Part shown: positions 1 through 7,944 of the stretch, piece by piece
How positions within the stretch are numbered: the first letter of the stretch is position 1
Layout: each line of letters starts with the position of its first letter
From: an uncultured Pelagibacteraceae bacterium
GTDB lineage: Bacteria > Pseudomonadota > Alphaproteobacteria > Pelagibacterales > Pelagibacteraceae
Length of the DNA: 64,000 nucleotides
NCBI GenBank assembly: GCA_902575095.1
Contig: CACGPY010000004.1
Coordinates: forward strand, 1 to 64,000
Direction of reading: 5' to 3'
The notes under the pieces: model-generated
The model's database searches: none
What the model saw: the letters and a program-made list of their open reading frames with translations, nothing else
Told to the model about the DNA's origin: nothing
Translations under genes and position numbers: made by a program

Positions 1-393
1 AAGAAAAATGTATTCAGGGGATTTCACTTTCAAACAAAAAATAAACAAGCAAAATATGTAAATGTTTTAAAAGGTAAGATTATGGATATAGTTATCGATT
101 TGAGAAAAAATTCTAAAACTTTTGGTAAAACTTTCAGTATTATCCTATCACAACATAATGCTATTGGAATTTTTATACCCGCAGGGTTCGCTCACGCTTA
201 TTATAGCTATGATGAAGAAAATATTATTTATTATAAATTAAATAATTATTATAATCCAAAATTTGAAAGTGGTATTTTATACAAAGATCCTGATTTAAAA
301 TTTAAAATACCCTCTAGAAAAATGATAATCTCAAAAAAAGACAAAGAATTAATGTCAATGCAGCAATTTAAAAAAAAGATAAATTTTCTTTAA
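1..393 (+). CDS. rfbC: dTDP-4-dehydrorhamnose 3,5-epimerase, 5'-truncated
   Basis: The frame is already open at base 1, so only the last ~130 residues of a protein usually ~180 long are present. Family motifs are visible: RGFHFQ (with the conserved active-site His), VDLRKNS, TFGK, and IPAGFAHAYY near the C-terminal half. The enzyme epimerises dTDP-4-keto-6-deoxyglucose at C3 and C5 for dTDP-L-rhamnose synthesis, in the cytoplasm. It fits the glycosyltransferase and methyltransferase genes that follow. An ATG at 82 lies inside the conserved fold, so it is not the true start. The 3' end overlaps the convergent next gene by four bases. Other RmlC-like sugar epimerases are possible. Confidence 0.85.
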   Translation, partial: KKNVFRGFHFQTKNKQAKYVNVLKGKIMDIVIDLRKNSKTFGKTFSIILSQHNAIGIFIPAGFAHAYYSYDEENIIYYKLNNYYNPKFESGILYKDPDLKFKIPSRKMIISKKDKELMSMQQFKKKINFL

Positions 394-1199
394 TTTAATT
401 CACTAATATCTTGGAAAATAATAGGTAATGTGGAATGATTTGTGTATTTTCTGAACCAGTAAGACATAAAACGCTCTGCTAAAAAACCATAAATTCTTTT
501 TAGACCATACCCTTTTAAATCAAATCCAAATAATTTTTCACACCTTTTCAGCCATGGAAAAATAGTTTCATAATAATTGTTTAGAATAGTATTTGATTTG
601 CATATAAACATATTATGAGGATTAAATGATACCTCTGTTTTCACAAAATAATCAAAATCTTCCCTATCATTTTTTTCAAGTAATGAAATGGCTTTATCTA
701 GATTTCCCTCTCCATGCATTAAATCAAAATGAAACTTAATATTTCTATTATTTTTATTGAGAAGTAAATTTGGATTTTTAACTATTTTAAAAAAATTCTT
801 TTTAAAAAATTTAGTAAACTTGAACTGATTAATAAAAAGAGGCTCTCCTAAAATAGCCTCATACTTATCAAAATCTTTTGGAATGCTTTTTAATAGATTT
901 TCATTTAGTTTTCTTAAACTATTAGAATTATTTTGCTCTGAGTTAATTGCCCAATATTTTCTGTACTGACAAAACCCTATCCAGTTTTGTTTATCTAATT
1001 TTCTAATTTCATTTTTCCATAACCAATAATGAAAAGTATATTCACCATAAAATGGGTTTTTATCAGAAATGTTTTTTCCTATTTTATCAGTTTGAAATTT
1101 AGATGAGGTGATATTTTTTCCCAAACCAACTGGAACAAAGCCCAATTTATTTATTTTCTCATAGTGATTATCATATATGGTTATACAATACATTTTCAT
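390..1199 (-). CDS. DUF4422 family glycosyltransferase-like protein
   Basis: This 269-residue protein shows the DUF4422 signature: GEYTFHYWLWKN (about residues 52-63), GFCQYRKYW (about 75-83) and the HNMFICKS segment followed by an aromatic-rich C-terminus. DUF4422 proteins occur in capsule and LPS clusters and are thought to be sugar transferases, although the chemistry is largely uncharacterised. No signal peptide or membrane segment is seen, so a cytoplasmic or membrane-associated role is likely. It lies 15 bases downstream of a methyltransferase on the same strand and converges on the truncated rfbC, so the two minus-strand genes probably form a short operon for surface polysaccharide. 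Confidence 0.75.
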   Translation of the reverse strand: MKMYCITIYDNHYEKINKLGFVPVGLGKNITSSKFQTDKIGKNISDKNPFYGEYTFHYWLWKNEIRKLDKQNWIGFCQYRKYWAINSEQNNSNSLRKLNENLLKSIPKDFDKYEAILGEPLFINQFKFTKFFKKNFFKIVKNPNLLLNKNNRNIKFHFDLMHGEGNLDKAISLLEKNDREDFDYFVKTEVSFNPHNMFICKSNTILNNYYETIFPWLKRCEKLFGFDLKGYGLKRIYGFLAERFMSYWFRKYTNHSTLPIIFQDISELN

Positions 1200-1214
1200 A
1201 AAAAATAAACTTAG

Positions 1215-1889
1215 TTAAAAAATTTTATCTAAATCTTCGTGACTAATTGGGTTCATAAATTTTTTATGATTATTAAAATAATCTGCAAACTTTAAATTTT
1301 TAAAATTTTTTTTTACTAGTTCTAGTCGATCACTATTTTTTCTTTTTAATATTACTCCAAGTCCATGATCAACCTTGCAAGTGTAAGTATCTGCATATTC
1401 GTATGTTCTAGAGTGAACTATAGCTTTCCAAACATCCCCGTTCCAATGACCATAAATTCTAGGGACAATTTGATTCCAAATTTTTTTAGGAAGACAGTCA
1501 TGTATTAAAATTACACCATTTTTTTTTAGAAATTTAAGAGAGTTATTTATATCCTTAATTGTTTGCTCGTATGTATGAAGTCCATCAAGAAAAACTACAT
1601 CAAAATTAATTTCATTTTTTTTAAAAAAATCATCACTTGTCATTCTCAGTGTGCCACCTTTTAAAGGATCAACTCCGATTTTATTTTCAACATTAATTTT
1701 AGAAAAATTTTCATCATTATCACAACCTATTTCTAAGTAATCTTTATAATTTTTCCTATCAATTATTTTTTGTATAATTTCAGTTCTTGATGGAAGGCCG
1801 CTCCAATTATAATCCAATCTCTTATAAAATTTTTCTCCATAAATATAATAAAAAATTCTTTTTAAAAAAAATTTGTATTTTTGTTTCAT
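1215..1889 (-). CDS. class I SAM-dependent methyltransferase (Methyltransf_24-like)
   Basis: The 224-residue protein contains a Rossmann-type SAM fold. Motif I is YLEIGCDND (about residues 52-60), a second strand is IGVDPLKGG, and the post-motif strand FDVVFLDGLHTYEQT (about 95-109) is typical of the Methyltransf_24 group. LIHDCLP follows. The basic, aromatic N-terminus suggests membrane association but no clear helix. The group is common in polysaccharide clusters, where it methylates sugars, but the acceptor cannot be told from sequence. It begins just downstream of the tRNA-Met gene on the same strand and is followed by the DUF4422 gene after 15 bases. Confidence 0.75.
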   Translation of the reverse strand: MKQKYKFFLKRIFYYIYGEKFYKRLDYNWSGLPSRTEIIQKIIDRKNYKDYLEIGCDNDENFSKINVENKIGVDPLKGGTLRMTSDDFFKKNEINFDVVFLDGLHTYEQTIKDINNSLKFLKKNGVILIHDCLPKKIWNQIVPRIYGHWNGDVWKAIVHSRTYEYADTYTCKVDHGLGVILKRKNSDRLELVKKNFKNLKFADYFNNHKKFMNPISHEDLDKIF

Positions 1890-1897
1890 TTTTAAAC

Positions 1898-1974
1898 TGG
1901 TAGCGAGGGGCGGATTCGAACCGCCGACCCCAGGCTTATGAGTCCTGTGCTCTAACCAACTGAGCTACCTCGCC
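1898..1974 (-). tRNA. tRNA-Met (CAT anticodon)
   Basis: Reading the minus strand gives a full 77-nt cloverleaf. The acceptor stem is GGCGAGG/CCTCGCT (G1-U72 wobble), the D arm GCTC...GAGC, the anticodon loop CTCATAA with anticodon CAT, and the T arm GGCGG-TTCGAAT-CCGCC. The CCA end is encoded. The anticodon stem has one A-G mismatch next to the loop. The D-loop and variable region resemble elongator tRNA-Met, but a lysidine-modified tRNA-Ile (CAT) cannot be ruled out without the identity elements. It sits between polysaccharide genes. Confidence 0.93.
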
Positions 1975-2015
1975 ATTTTTCATTAATATACTTACAATTA
2001 AATAAACTACTACTG

Positions 2016-3122
2016 CTAAATTTTTTTTTTTAACTCTTCAATTGGTACAATTAATTTACCTTGTTGACCGCCGAATTTATCAATTGCTTCGCAAATAATA
2101 GCTTTATATTCAAGATTTGTTTTTAAAGCAATATTACCTGAATTCATTCCTGTTGATTGTGTTTTAAACTCGATTATTTCAGTTTTTGGATTACAAAAAC
2201 AAATATTAGCAAAGCCTGCGCCATGTAAGCCAATAATCTTTTTTGCTGATGAATATATTTTTATTTGATCTCTAAAACTAAATTTTTCTGGTTGTATAAA
2301 AAAAAAATTATTATCTTTTAAAACATTATATACTTCTTCTTTATTTTTTATATCTCTTGAAGTAGATATAGAGTCTGATCTCTCGATAAAAATTTTATCT
2401 GGAAACGAATTAGATGATTTATGTTTAAGATATTTTCCTCTAAGCCAATCAAAAATCCACTTGGGAATATTTTGTGTATCATAAACAGTATCATTGGTGA
2501 CACGGAACGGGTGATCTACTACGAATAATTCATCACAAAAAATATGTTTATAAGTATTACTATCTAAAATTTTTTTTGGAGATAAATTTAGAATTTCTAA
2601 AGTTTCTAAATGATGCCTCATTCTAATACTTGGCACTAAAAAGAAATTTATATCGTTTATGTTATAAACTTTATTTAAAATTTCTAATCTAGGTAAAACT
2701 TCAAACAACCAATGAAAGTAATTAGTTTTAGCTGCTCCACCAGATAGTAAAGAAAATACCCTACCTTTAATTCTTTTCATTATTCTGGGTGTTCCAATTT
2801 TTAAAACAATATTTTTATCAATACTGCTATTATTCCGAGCGAATAATTTATCATTTTCTTTGACTCTTAACTGAAAAGATGGACCAGAGATCAGTTTATT
2901 ATCAATTATAATTGCTTGATCATGTACTGAAGTTGAATAGAGTCTAGTTTTTTTTGATATGAAACATTTATAAGTATTTTTTTCAACATTAACTTTTTTT
3001 ATTCTTAAAAATTTATTTATTTCATCAGTAGAAGCTATTTCCACAGGCCCATAAATATATTTAAAAATTGCCTGTATAAAAGATTTATATACTAATTTAA
3101 AAAATTTCTTAAATTTTTGCAT
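2016..3122 (-). CDS. glycosyltransferase family 61 (DUF563) protein
   Basis: This ~368-residue protein has the GT61/DUF563 features. NYFHWLFEVLPRLEIL lies in the first half, KIFIERSDS in the second, and AKKIIGLHGAGFANICF followed by an IIEF strand near the C-terminus is the family hallmark. GT61 enzymes transfer pentoses or hexosamines in glycan assembly. I chose the ATG at 3122. The frame can be extended to a TTG at 3152, but neither has a clear Shine-Dalgarno. The N-terminus (residues 1-30) is basic and amphipathic, which is compatible with peripheral membrane binding. It ends 42 bases before the tRNA-Met gene on the same strand. Confidence 0.8.
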   Translation of the reverse strand: MQKFKKFFKLVYKSFIQAIFKYIYGPVEIASTDEINKFLRIKKVNVEKNTYKCFISKKTRLYSTSVHDQAIIIDNKLISGPSFQLRVKENDKLFARNNSSIDKNIVLKIGTPRIMKRIKGRVFSLLSGGAAKTNYFHWLFEVLPRLEILNKVYNINDINFFLVPSIRMRHHLETLEILNLSPKKILDSNTYKHIFCDELFVVDHPFRVTNDTVYDTQNIPKWIFDWLRGKYLKHKSSNSFPDKIFIERSDSISTSRDIKNKEEVYNVLKDNNFFFIQPEKFSFRDQIKIYSSAKKIIGLHGAGFANICFCNPKTEIIEFKTQSTGMNSGNIALKTNLEYKAIICEAIDKFGGQQGKLIVPIEELKKKI

Positions 3123-3226
3123 TGAATTTAAAAATACTAAATCAGAATACAAATAAAAAGGAATTTAAGTAATTTATTAATGTCTTACGATCATTATTAA
3201 ATATAATATGTGGCTTAAAATTTGTT

Positions 3227-3412
3227 TTAAATGGTTAAAATGATGCCAAATACTGTTACAGCTGAAACGGCAGCGACTCCAAGAGCTAAATTTCTTTTTT
3301 TCTCAATTTTTTTTTCTTCATTAAGTCTTGATAACAAATCAGTCACTTTTACTTTACTGCTTGAAAAATTTGACTCTTCCTTATTTACTTTGAAGTTATA
3401 TTGAGTGCTCAT
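3227..3412 (-). CDS. small tail-anchored-type membrane protein, unknown function
   Basis: This 61-residue protein has a polar, charged N-terminal ~43 residues and one hydrophobic segment at the very C-terminus (about residues 44-61, NLALGVAAVSAVTVFGIILTI). That makes it look tail-anchored, with a cytoplasmic head. A short predicted coiled segment (LLSRLNEEKKIEKK) precedes the helix. I do not recognise the family. It stands alone between the GT61 gene and alanine dehydrogenase, all on the minus strand. Codon use is like its neighbours, which supports a real gene. Confidence 0.6.
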   Translation of the reverse strand: MSTQYNFKVNKEESNFSSSKVKVTDLLSRLNEEKKIEKKRNLALGVAAVSAVTVFGIILTI

Positions 3413-3514
3413 AAAATTATTAAATCACAATGATATAAAATTGAAATATTTATAAGGGGCAAAATGGGTCTGAAAAAAAAAACTTGACCCAAAATGAAAT
3501 AAAATACTCTTACT

Positions 3515-4627
3515 TTATAATAGTTCTAAGGCAGGAGTGTATTTAAAATAAAAAGCATCGGATACTCCCTTATGCGTAATTTCTCCCCTATAAACATTTA
3601 AACCAGCTAGATAATTTTTGTTTTCTTTCAAAGTTTTCTTATAACCCTGATCTGCAAGTTTTAATAATAAAGGTAAAGTTGCTTTATTAAGCGCCATCGT
3701 AGATGTTCTTGGGACTCCCCCAGGCATATTTGCCACGCAATAATGAACAACTTCATCGACCATATAAGTTGGGTTAGCATGTGTTGTGGGTTTACTTGTT
3801 TCTACACATCCTCCTTGATCAATTGCAACATCAACTATTACTGAGCCTCTTTTCATAGATTTAATCATTTCTCTAGTTACTAGCTTAGGTGCCTCTGCTC
3901 CTGGAATTAATACCCCACCTACTAATAGATCGCACTCAGAAATTAATTTTTTTAGATCTGTTTTGTCACTCTGAGCAGGAATAATTTTATCACCAAATTG
4001 TTTGTGTAACTCTTCTAATCTTTTTTTTGATTTATCAACTACGTAAACTTTTGCTCTCATTCCTGTAGCTATAATTGCAGCATTTTCTCCAACTACTCCG
4101 CCTCCGAGTATCACAACATTTGCTGAATCTACACCTGGAGCTCCACCAATAAGTAAGCCTCTGCCCTTTTGATTTTTCTCTAAACAATGAGCGCCAGCTT
4201 GAATTGACATTCTGCCAGCGACAGCACTCATAGGAGCAAGTAATGGTAAACGTCCATTATCATCAGTTACTGTTTCGTAAGCTATACAGATTGATTTAGA
4301 ATTGATTAAGCCTAAAGTTAATTCTTTTGCAGCAGCTAAATGTAAGTAGGTATAGATTATTTGTCCCTCTCTTATCATTTTAACTTCATTCAATTGAGGT
4401 TCTTTAACTTTAACAATTAATTCAGCTGTTTTAAAAATTTCTTCAGGAGAATTTATTATTTTTGCTCCAGCTTTAAGATAATCCTCGTTGGTAAATCCTG
4501 CTTCTAAACCTCCATTGTTCTCAACTAACACCTCGTGGTTTCTATCAATTAAAACTTTTACACTTTCTGGTGTTAATCCGATCCTATGCTCTTGAAGCTT
4601 AATCTCTTTCGGGACTCCAACAATCAT
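3515..4627 (-). CDS. ald: alanine dehydrogenase
   Basis: This 370-residue protein has the length and layout of NAD-dependent alanine dehydrogenase. The N-terminal VGVPKEIK...EHRIGLTP region is followed by KVKEP (substrate-binding Lys) near residue 75 and YTYLHLAA (catalytic His) near 95. A Rossmann motif ILGGGVVGENAA lies near residue 175, and NMPGGVPRTST in the C-terminal half. It interconverts L-alanine with pyruvate and ammonium. Its ATG directly abuts the stop of the upstream aminotransferase, so the two are co-transcribed. The pairing recycles the amino acceptor pyruvate, as known for taurine dissimilation with Tpa and Ald. Confidence 0.95.
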   Translation of the reverse strand: MIVGVPKEIKLQEHRIGLTPESVKVLIDRNHEVLVENNGGLEAGFTNEDYLKAGAKIINSPEEIFKTAELIVKVKEPQLNEVKMIREGQIIYTYLHLAAAKELTLGLINSKSICIAYETVTDDNGRLPLLAPMSAVAGRMSIQAGAHCLEKNQKGRGLLIGGAPGVDSANVVILGGGVVGENAAIIATGMRAKVYVVDKSKKRLEELHKQFGDKIIPAQSDKTDLKKLISECDLLVGGVLIPGAEAPKLVTREMIKSMKRGSVIVDVAIDQGGCVETSKPTTHANPTYMVDEVVHYCVANMPGGVPRTSTMALNKATLPLLLKLADQGYKKTLKENKNYLAGLNVYRGEITHKGVSDAFYFKYTPALELL

Positions 4628-5971
4628 TTATGACTTTGAGTAGTTAGAAATACCTGTTCTTAATTTTTCTATAATTTCATCTATATGTTTTTTCTCACAT
4701 ATAAATTGAGGGGCTATAATCAAAGAATCTCCAGTATTTTTAAAATTAACACCAGCGTCGTAGCAATGTTTAAAAGTTTGAAAGCCGGATTTTCCTGGTT
4801 TATCTTTCATCTTCATTTCAATTCCACCCATCATTCCATAACCTCTAATACTTACGATTTCTTTTAAATCTTTTAATGAGTGTAAACCGTCTTGAAAATA
4901 AGGTGACATTTCTTTTGCTCTGTTAAAAATATCTTCTTTATCAAAAATATCTTGAACAGCTAAACCTGCAGCTACAGCTGCTGGAATACCAGAATATGTG
5001 TATCCATGAAATAATTCTGGAGTGCCTTCTGGGTTTTTAGATGAGTCCAAAACAGCATCGTACATTTCTTCTTTAACTGCAACTACTCCCATTGGAATAA
5101 CACCATTTGTTGTTGCTTTAGCCATTGTAATCATATCAGGTGTTACACCAAACTCTTGTGATGCAAATGCGGAACCAGTTCTACCCCAACCAGTTATAAC
5201 TTCATCAAAAATTAATAATATACCGTGCTTGTCACAAATTTCTCTTATTTTTTTTAAATAACCTTTTGGTGGAACCAAAGTTCCTGTTGATCCTGCAATA
5301 GGTTCAACTATACAGGCTGCAATATTTTCTCCTCCAAAATTCATAGCAATTCGCTCTAAATCTTCGGCCATTTCAACACCAGTATCTGGTTGACCTTTTA
5401 CAAATTTATGTTCAGGTAAATGAGTATGTCTCATATGTTGAACACCTGGCATTAAAACACTTGCAAAAGTTTTTACATTATTTATCATTCCTCCAACTGT
5501 GGTCGCTCCTATATTCATACCATGATAACCTCTTTCACGACCAACAAATCTAAATCTTTTTGAGTCACCTTTTGCCCTATGATATGCAATAGCAATTTTA
5601 ATTGCTGTTTCAACTGCAGTAGATCCACAAATTGTATAAAATATTCTATTAATTCCTTCAGGAGTTTTCTTTGCAATTCTTGTTGCAAGTTCAAATGATC
5701 CTCCGTAACCTTGATTAAATGGTTGGCAGTAATCTAATTTTTCTAATTGTTTTGAAACAGCTTCAGTAATTTCTTTTCTTCCATGACCAAGCGGATTGCA
5801 AAATAATCCGGAGCTTGCATCTATCATTTTTTTACCTTGATGATTGGTTAAATAAACTCCCTTAGCGTCAGTAATTAATCTAGGATTTTTTTTAAAAGTT
5901 TTATTATCTGTAAATGGCATCCAGTGCTCATTTAAAGAATTAGGTATATTAGTTCTGTTAGAAGCGCTCAT
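4628..5971 (-). CDS. class III omega-amino acid:pyruvate aminotransferase, probable taurine:pyruvate aminotransferase
   Basis: This 447-residue PLP enzyme is class III: GSTAVETAIKIA (cofactor phosphate), IFDEVITGWGRTG and MAKATTNGVIPMG (catalytic Lys) are all present. Stretches such as HWMPFTDNK, HTHLPEHKF and ELFHGYTYSG resemble beta-alanine:pyruvate aminotransferases more than the canonical Tpa of roseobacters. Context argues for taurine as donor: it is translationally linked to ald, divergent from TauABC, and Xsc is in the same window. Products would be sulfoacetaldehyde and alanine. Beta-alanine or hypotaurine are alternative donors. A candidate promoter lies upstream at 6009-6036. Confidence 0.85.
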   Translation of the reverse strand: MSASNRTNIPNSLNEHWMPFTDNKTFKKNPRLITDAKGVYLTNHQGKKMIDASSGLFCNPLGHGRKEITEAVSKQLEKLDYCQPFNQGYGGSFELATRIAKKTPEGINRIFYTICGSTAVETAIKIAIAYHRAKGDSKRFRFVGRERGYHGMNIGATTVGGMINNVKTFASVLMPGVQHMRHTHLPEHKFVKGQPDTGVEMAEDLERIAMNFGGENIAACIVEPIAGSTGTLVPPKGYLKKIREICDKHGILLIFDEVITGWGRTGSAFASQEFGVTPDMITMAKATTNGVIPMGVVAVKEEMYDAVLDSSKNPEGTPELFHGYTYSGIPAAVAAGLAVQDIFDKEDIFNRAKEMSPYFQDGLHSLKDLKEIVSIRGYGMMGGIEMKMKDKPGKSGFQTFKHCYDAGVNFKNTGDSLIIAPQFICEKKHIDEIIEKLRTGISNYSKS

Positions 5972-6008
5972 AATTCAACTTGTAGACTATTGTTTTAGTT
6001 TGACAAGA

Positions 6009-6036
6009 AATATAACATACAATCTTTAGTTGTAAA
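6009..6036 (-). promoter_or_regulatory. candidate sigma70 promoter for the aminotransferase-ald operon
   Basis: On the minus strand TTTACA (plus 6031-6036) and TATATT (plus 6009-6014) are separated by 16 bases, close to -35/-10 consensus, about 40 bases upstream of the aminotransferase ATG. The 156-base intergenic region is shared with the divergent tauA-type gene. A perfect TTGACA at 6000-6005 on the plus strand has no well-spaced -10 box. In DNA this AT-rich, such matches are weak evidence. Confidence 0.35.
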
Positions 6037-6127
6037 ATCAATATGGCCTTACTTATTCAATCAACTATTTACTTCTTAATCAATTTAATTTTAAATCTTA
6101 ATTTTAAACAAACCATATGGGAGAACT

Positions 6128-7066
6128 ATGAAAAAAATAATAAGCACAGTTCTTGGGATTTTATTTGCGTTTACTCTGACTGCTACAGTAGCTAACTCAG
6201 CTGCAAAAGAAGTAAGAGTTGCGTACTTTTTGGAATGGCCATCTCCAAATCTTGAGGACATGAATAAAAAAGCATATTCAAAAGCACTTGGTGTACCGGT
6301 TAAGTGGACTAATTTCACAAACGGTGTAGCAATGACTGATGCTATGTTAGCAGGAGATATCGATATATCTTACTCACAAGGTTTAATGCCTTACATCAAT
6401 GCTGTTAAGGCGAAGGCACCTATTAGTTTAGTAGACGTTGCAATGGAGTACGGAATGGGAGGAACAACATGTGTTACTTCTAAAAAATCTGGTATCACAA
6501 AAGCAAATGCCTCTGAACTTGAAGGTAAGAAAGTTGCAGTTCCTCTAGGAACTATGGCTGAATACGTTTTCACAGAAAGTATGAAAATAGTTGGTGCTGA
6601 TAGAAAAAAAATGGAAATAATTGCAATGGATCCAGAAGAAGGTGCTGCTGCATTAGTTAGTGGCGATGTTGTAATGGCATGTTTATTTGGAGGTAACTCT
6701 ATTAAATCTGCTACATCTGTTGGAACAAGACTTCTTACAGTTGATGAAGCAAGAGCTGGAGGTATCATGGGAATAGATATCGTTTCTGTAACAAATAAAT
6801 TTATGAAAGAAAATCCAGGTATGTTGAAATCTTTCGTAGAATTAACTCATGAAGCTAATGAGAGATACAGAAAAGGTGGAAGTGATATGAAAGCTATGTC
6901 TAAAGAGTCAGAAATGAAAGTTGCTGACATGAAAGACACTTTAAGTGGCTTCAAATTCTTAACGCCAAAAGAAACGAAAAAATCTATGAAGAGTGGAAAC
7001 CTTGCTAAGTTTTTAAAAGGTTTTGACACTCCAAGAGGTACAGTAACTACTAAGTTTTTACCGTAA
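6128..7066 (+). CDS. tauA: taurine-type ABC transporter substrate-binding protein
   Basis: This 312-residue protein starts with a Sec signal peptide (MKKIISTVLGILFAFTLTATVANSAA, cut near residue 25), followed by a periplasmic binding fold of the NMT1/TauA type. The mature part opens with the strand VRVAYFLEWPSPN, with MTDAMLAGDIDISYSQG and KVAVPLGTMAEYVF further in. A good ribosome site (GGGAGAA) precedes the ATG. It heads the tauABC-like operon and is separated from the ATPase gene by a strong hairpin terminator, consistent with excess binding protein. Taurine is inferred from the adjacent aminotransferase and ald. Related binding proteins take other sulfonates or small amines. Confidence 0.88.
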   Translation: MKKIISTVLGILFAFTLTATVANSAAKEVRVAYFLEWPSPNLEDMNKKAYSKALGVPVKWTNFTNGVAMTDAMLAGDIDISYSQGLMPYINAVKAKAPISLVDVAMEYGMGGTTCVTSKKSGITKANASELEGKKVAVPLGTMAEYVFTESMKIVGADRKKMEIIAMDPEEGAAALVSGDVVMACLFGGNSIKSATSVGTRLLTVDEARAGGIMGIDIVSVTNKFMKENPGMLKSFVELTHEANERYRKGGSDMKAMSKESEMKVADMKDTLSGFKFLTPKETKKSMKSGNLAKFLKGFDTPRGTVTTKFLP

Positions 7067-7084
7067 TTCTTGAAAGTAAAATTA

Positions 7085-7120
7085 TAGGCACCAATGAACA
7101 CTATTGGTGCCTATTTTTTT
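7085..7120 (+). terminator. intra-operon rho-independent terminator after tauA
   Basis: A perfect 11-bp inverted repeat (TAGGCACCAAT / ATTGGTGCCTA, 7-base loop) is followed by seven T. It lies between the binding-protein gene and the ATPase gene of the same transporter, so it probably acts as a partial terminator that raises tauA mRNA relative to tauBC. Confidence 0.88.
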
Positions 7121-7146
7121 ATCAAATTATCTAATATAGTTCTTTT

Positions 7147-7944
7147 ATGAGCAATCTGATTTCTCAAAATTTAAATATGATTTTTAAAACTCCTAAGGGA
7201 GAAACTGTTCATGCATTAAAAGATTTAAATTTTACAATTAAAAAAGGAGAGTTGCTTACTGTACTTGGACCTTCTGGTTGCGGAAAAACAACTTTATTAA
7301 ATATTACTGCAGGGTTTATTAGACCTACCTCAGGAAAAATTACACTTAACAATAAAGAAATTAATGGACCAGGTGTTGATAGAGGAATGGTTTTCCAACA
7401 GGGTGCATTGTTTGAATGGCTTACTGTTGCTGAGAATGTAAATTTTGGTTTGAGAATGAAGGAAGAGGACGTTGCTCAAACTCAAAAGAAAGTTGATGAA
7501 TGGCTAGATATAGTTGGGCTTAAAGGGTTTGGTAATACTCCTACTTATCAATTATCTGGAGGGATGCAACAGCGAGTAGCTCTAGCGAGATGTTTAATAA
7601 ATGATCCTGAATTAATTTTGATGGATGAACCCTTGGGGGCTTTAGATGCTTTGACTAGAGAAAAGATGCAATCTTTAGTTCTCAAAATTTGGAAAGAAAC
7701 TGGAAAGACTATAATTCTAATCACCCACTCTGTAGAGGAAGCATTATTACTTGGAGAAAAAGTTTATGTGATGGCGCCAAGACCAGGAAGAATACATAAA
7801 GAATATAAATTACCTTTCGCATCAATGGGTCTTAAAGGAGATTTAAGAGATATCAAAAATGATAAAGAGTTTGTCTCTAAAAGAGAAGAAATTCTCTCAA
7901 TGATATGGGACATGGAAGAAGAAATAATGGGAAAAGAAGTTTAA
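7147..7944 (+). CDS. tauB: taurine-type ABC transporter ATP-binding protein
   Basis: This 265-residue ATPase has all ABC motifs: Walker A GPSGCGKTT (41-49), signature LSGGMQQR (136-143), Walker B LILMDEPLGALD (about 156-167) and the switch His in ILITHSVEEA. The regulatory tail is short, as in the nitrate/sulfonate/taurine importer group. It energises uptake with the TauC-like permease, whose ATG follows the stop codon with no gap. Upstream is the tauA terminator. Substrate assignment rests on context. Confidence 0.9.
   Translation: MSNLISQNLNMIFKTPKGETVHALKDLNFTIKKGELLTVLGPSGCGKTTLLNITAGFIRPTSGKITLNNKEINGPGVDRGMVFQQGALFEWLTVAENVNFGLRMKEEDVAQTQKKVDEWLDIVGLKGFGNTPTYQLSGGMQQRVALARCLINDPELILMDEPLGALDALTREKMQSLVLKIWKETGKTIILITHSVEEALLLGEKVYVMAPRPGRIHKEYKLPFASMGLKGDLRDIKNDKEFVSKREEILSMIWDMEEEIMGKEV

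Noticed and set aside
3450-3500. Terminator downstream of ald
   Set aside because: A 6-bp stem (TGGGTC/GACCCA) has the A/T run in its 15-base loop instead of after the stem, so it does not look like a terminator.
6000-6005. Perfect TTGACA as -35 box of tauA
   Set aside because: No acceptable -10 sequence lies at 16-18 bases on the plus strand.
6391-6768. Antisense reading frames opposite tauA and other genes
   Set aside because: They lie wholly inside strongly supported genes, have no ribosome sites, and translate to low-complexity peptides with unusual codon use.
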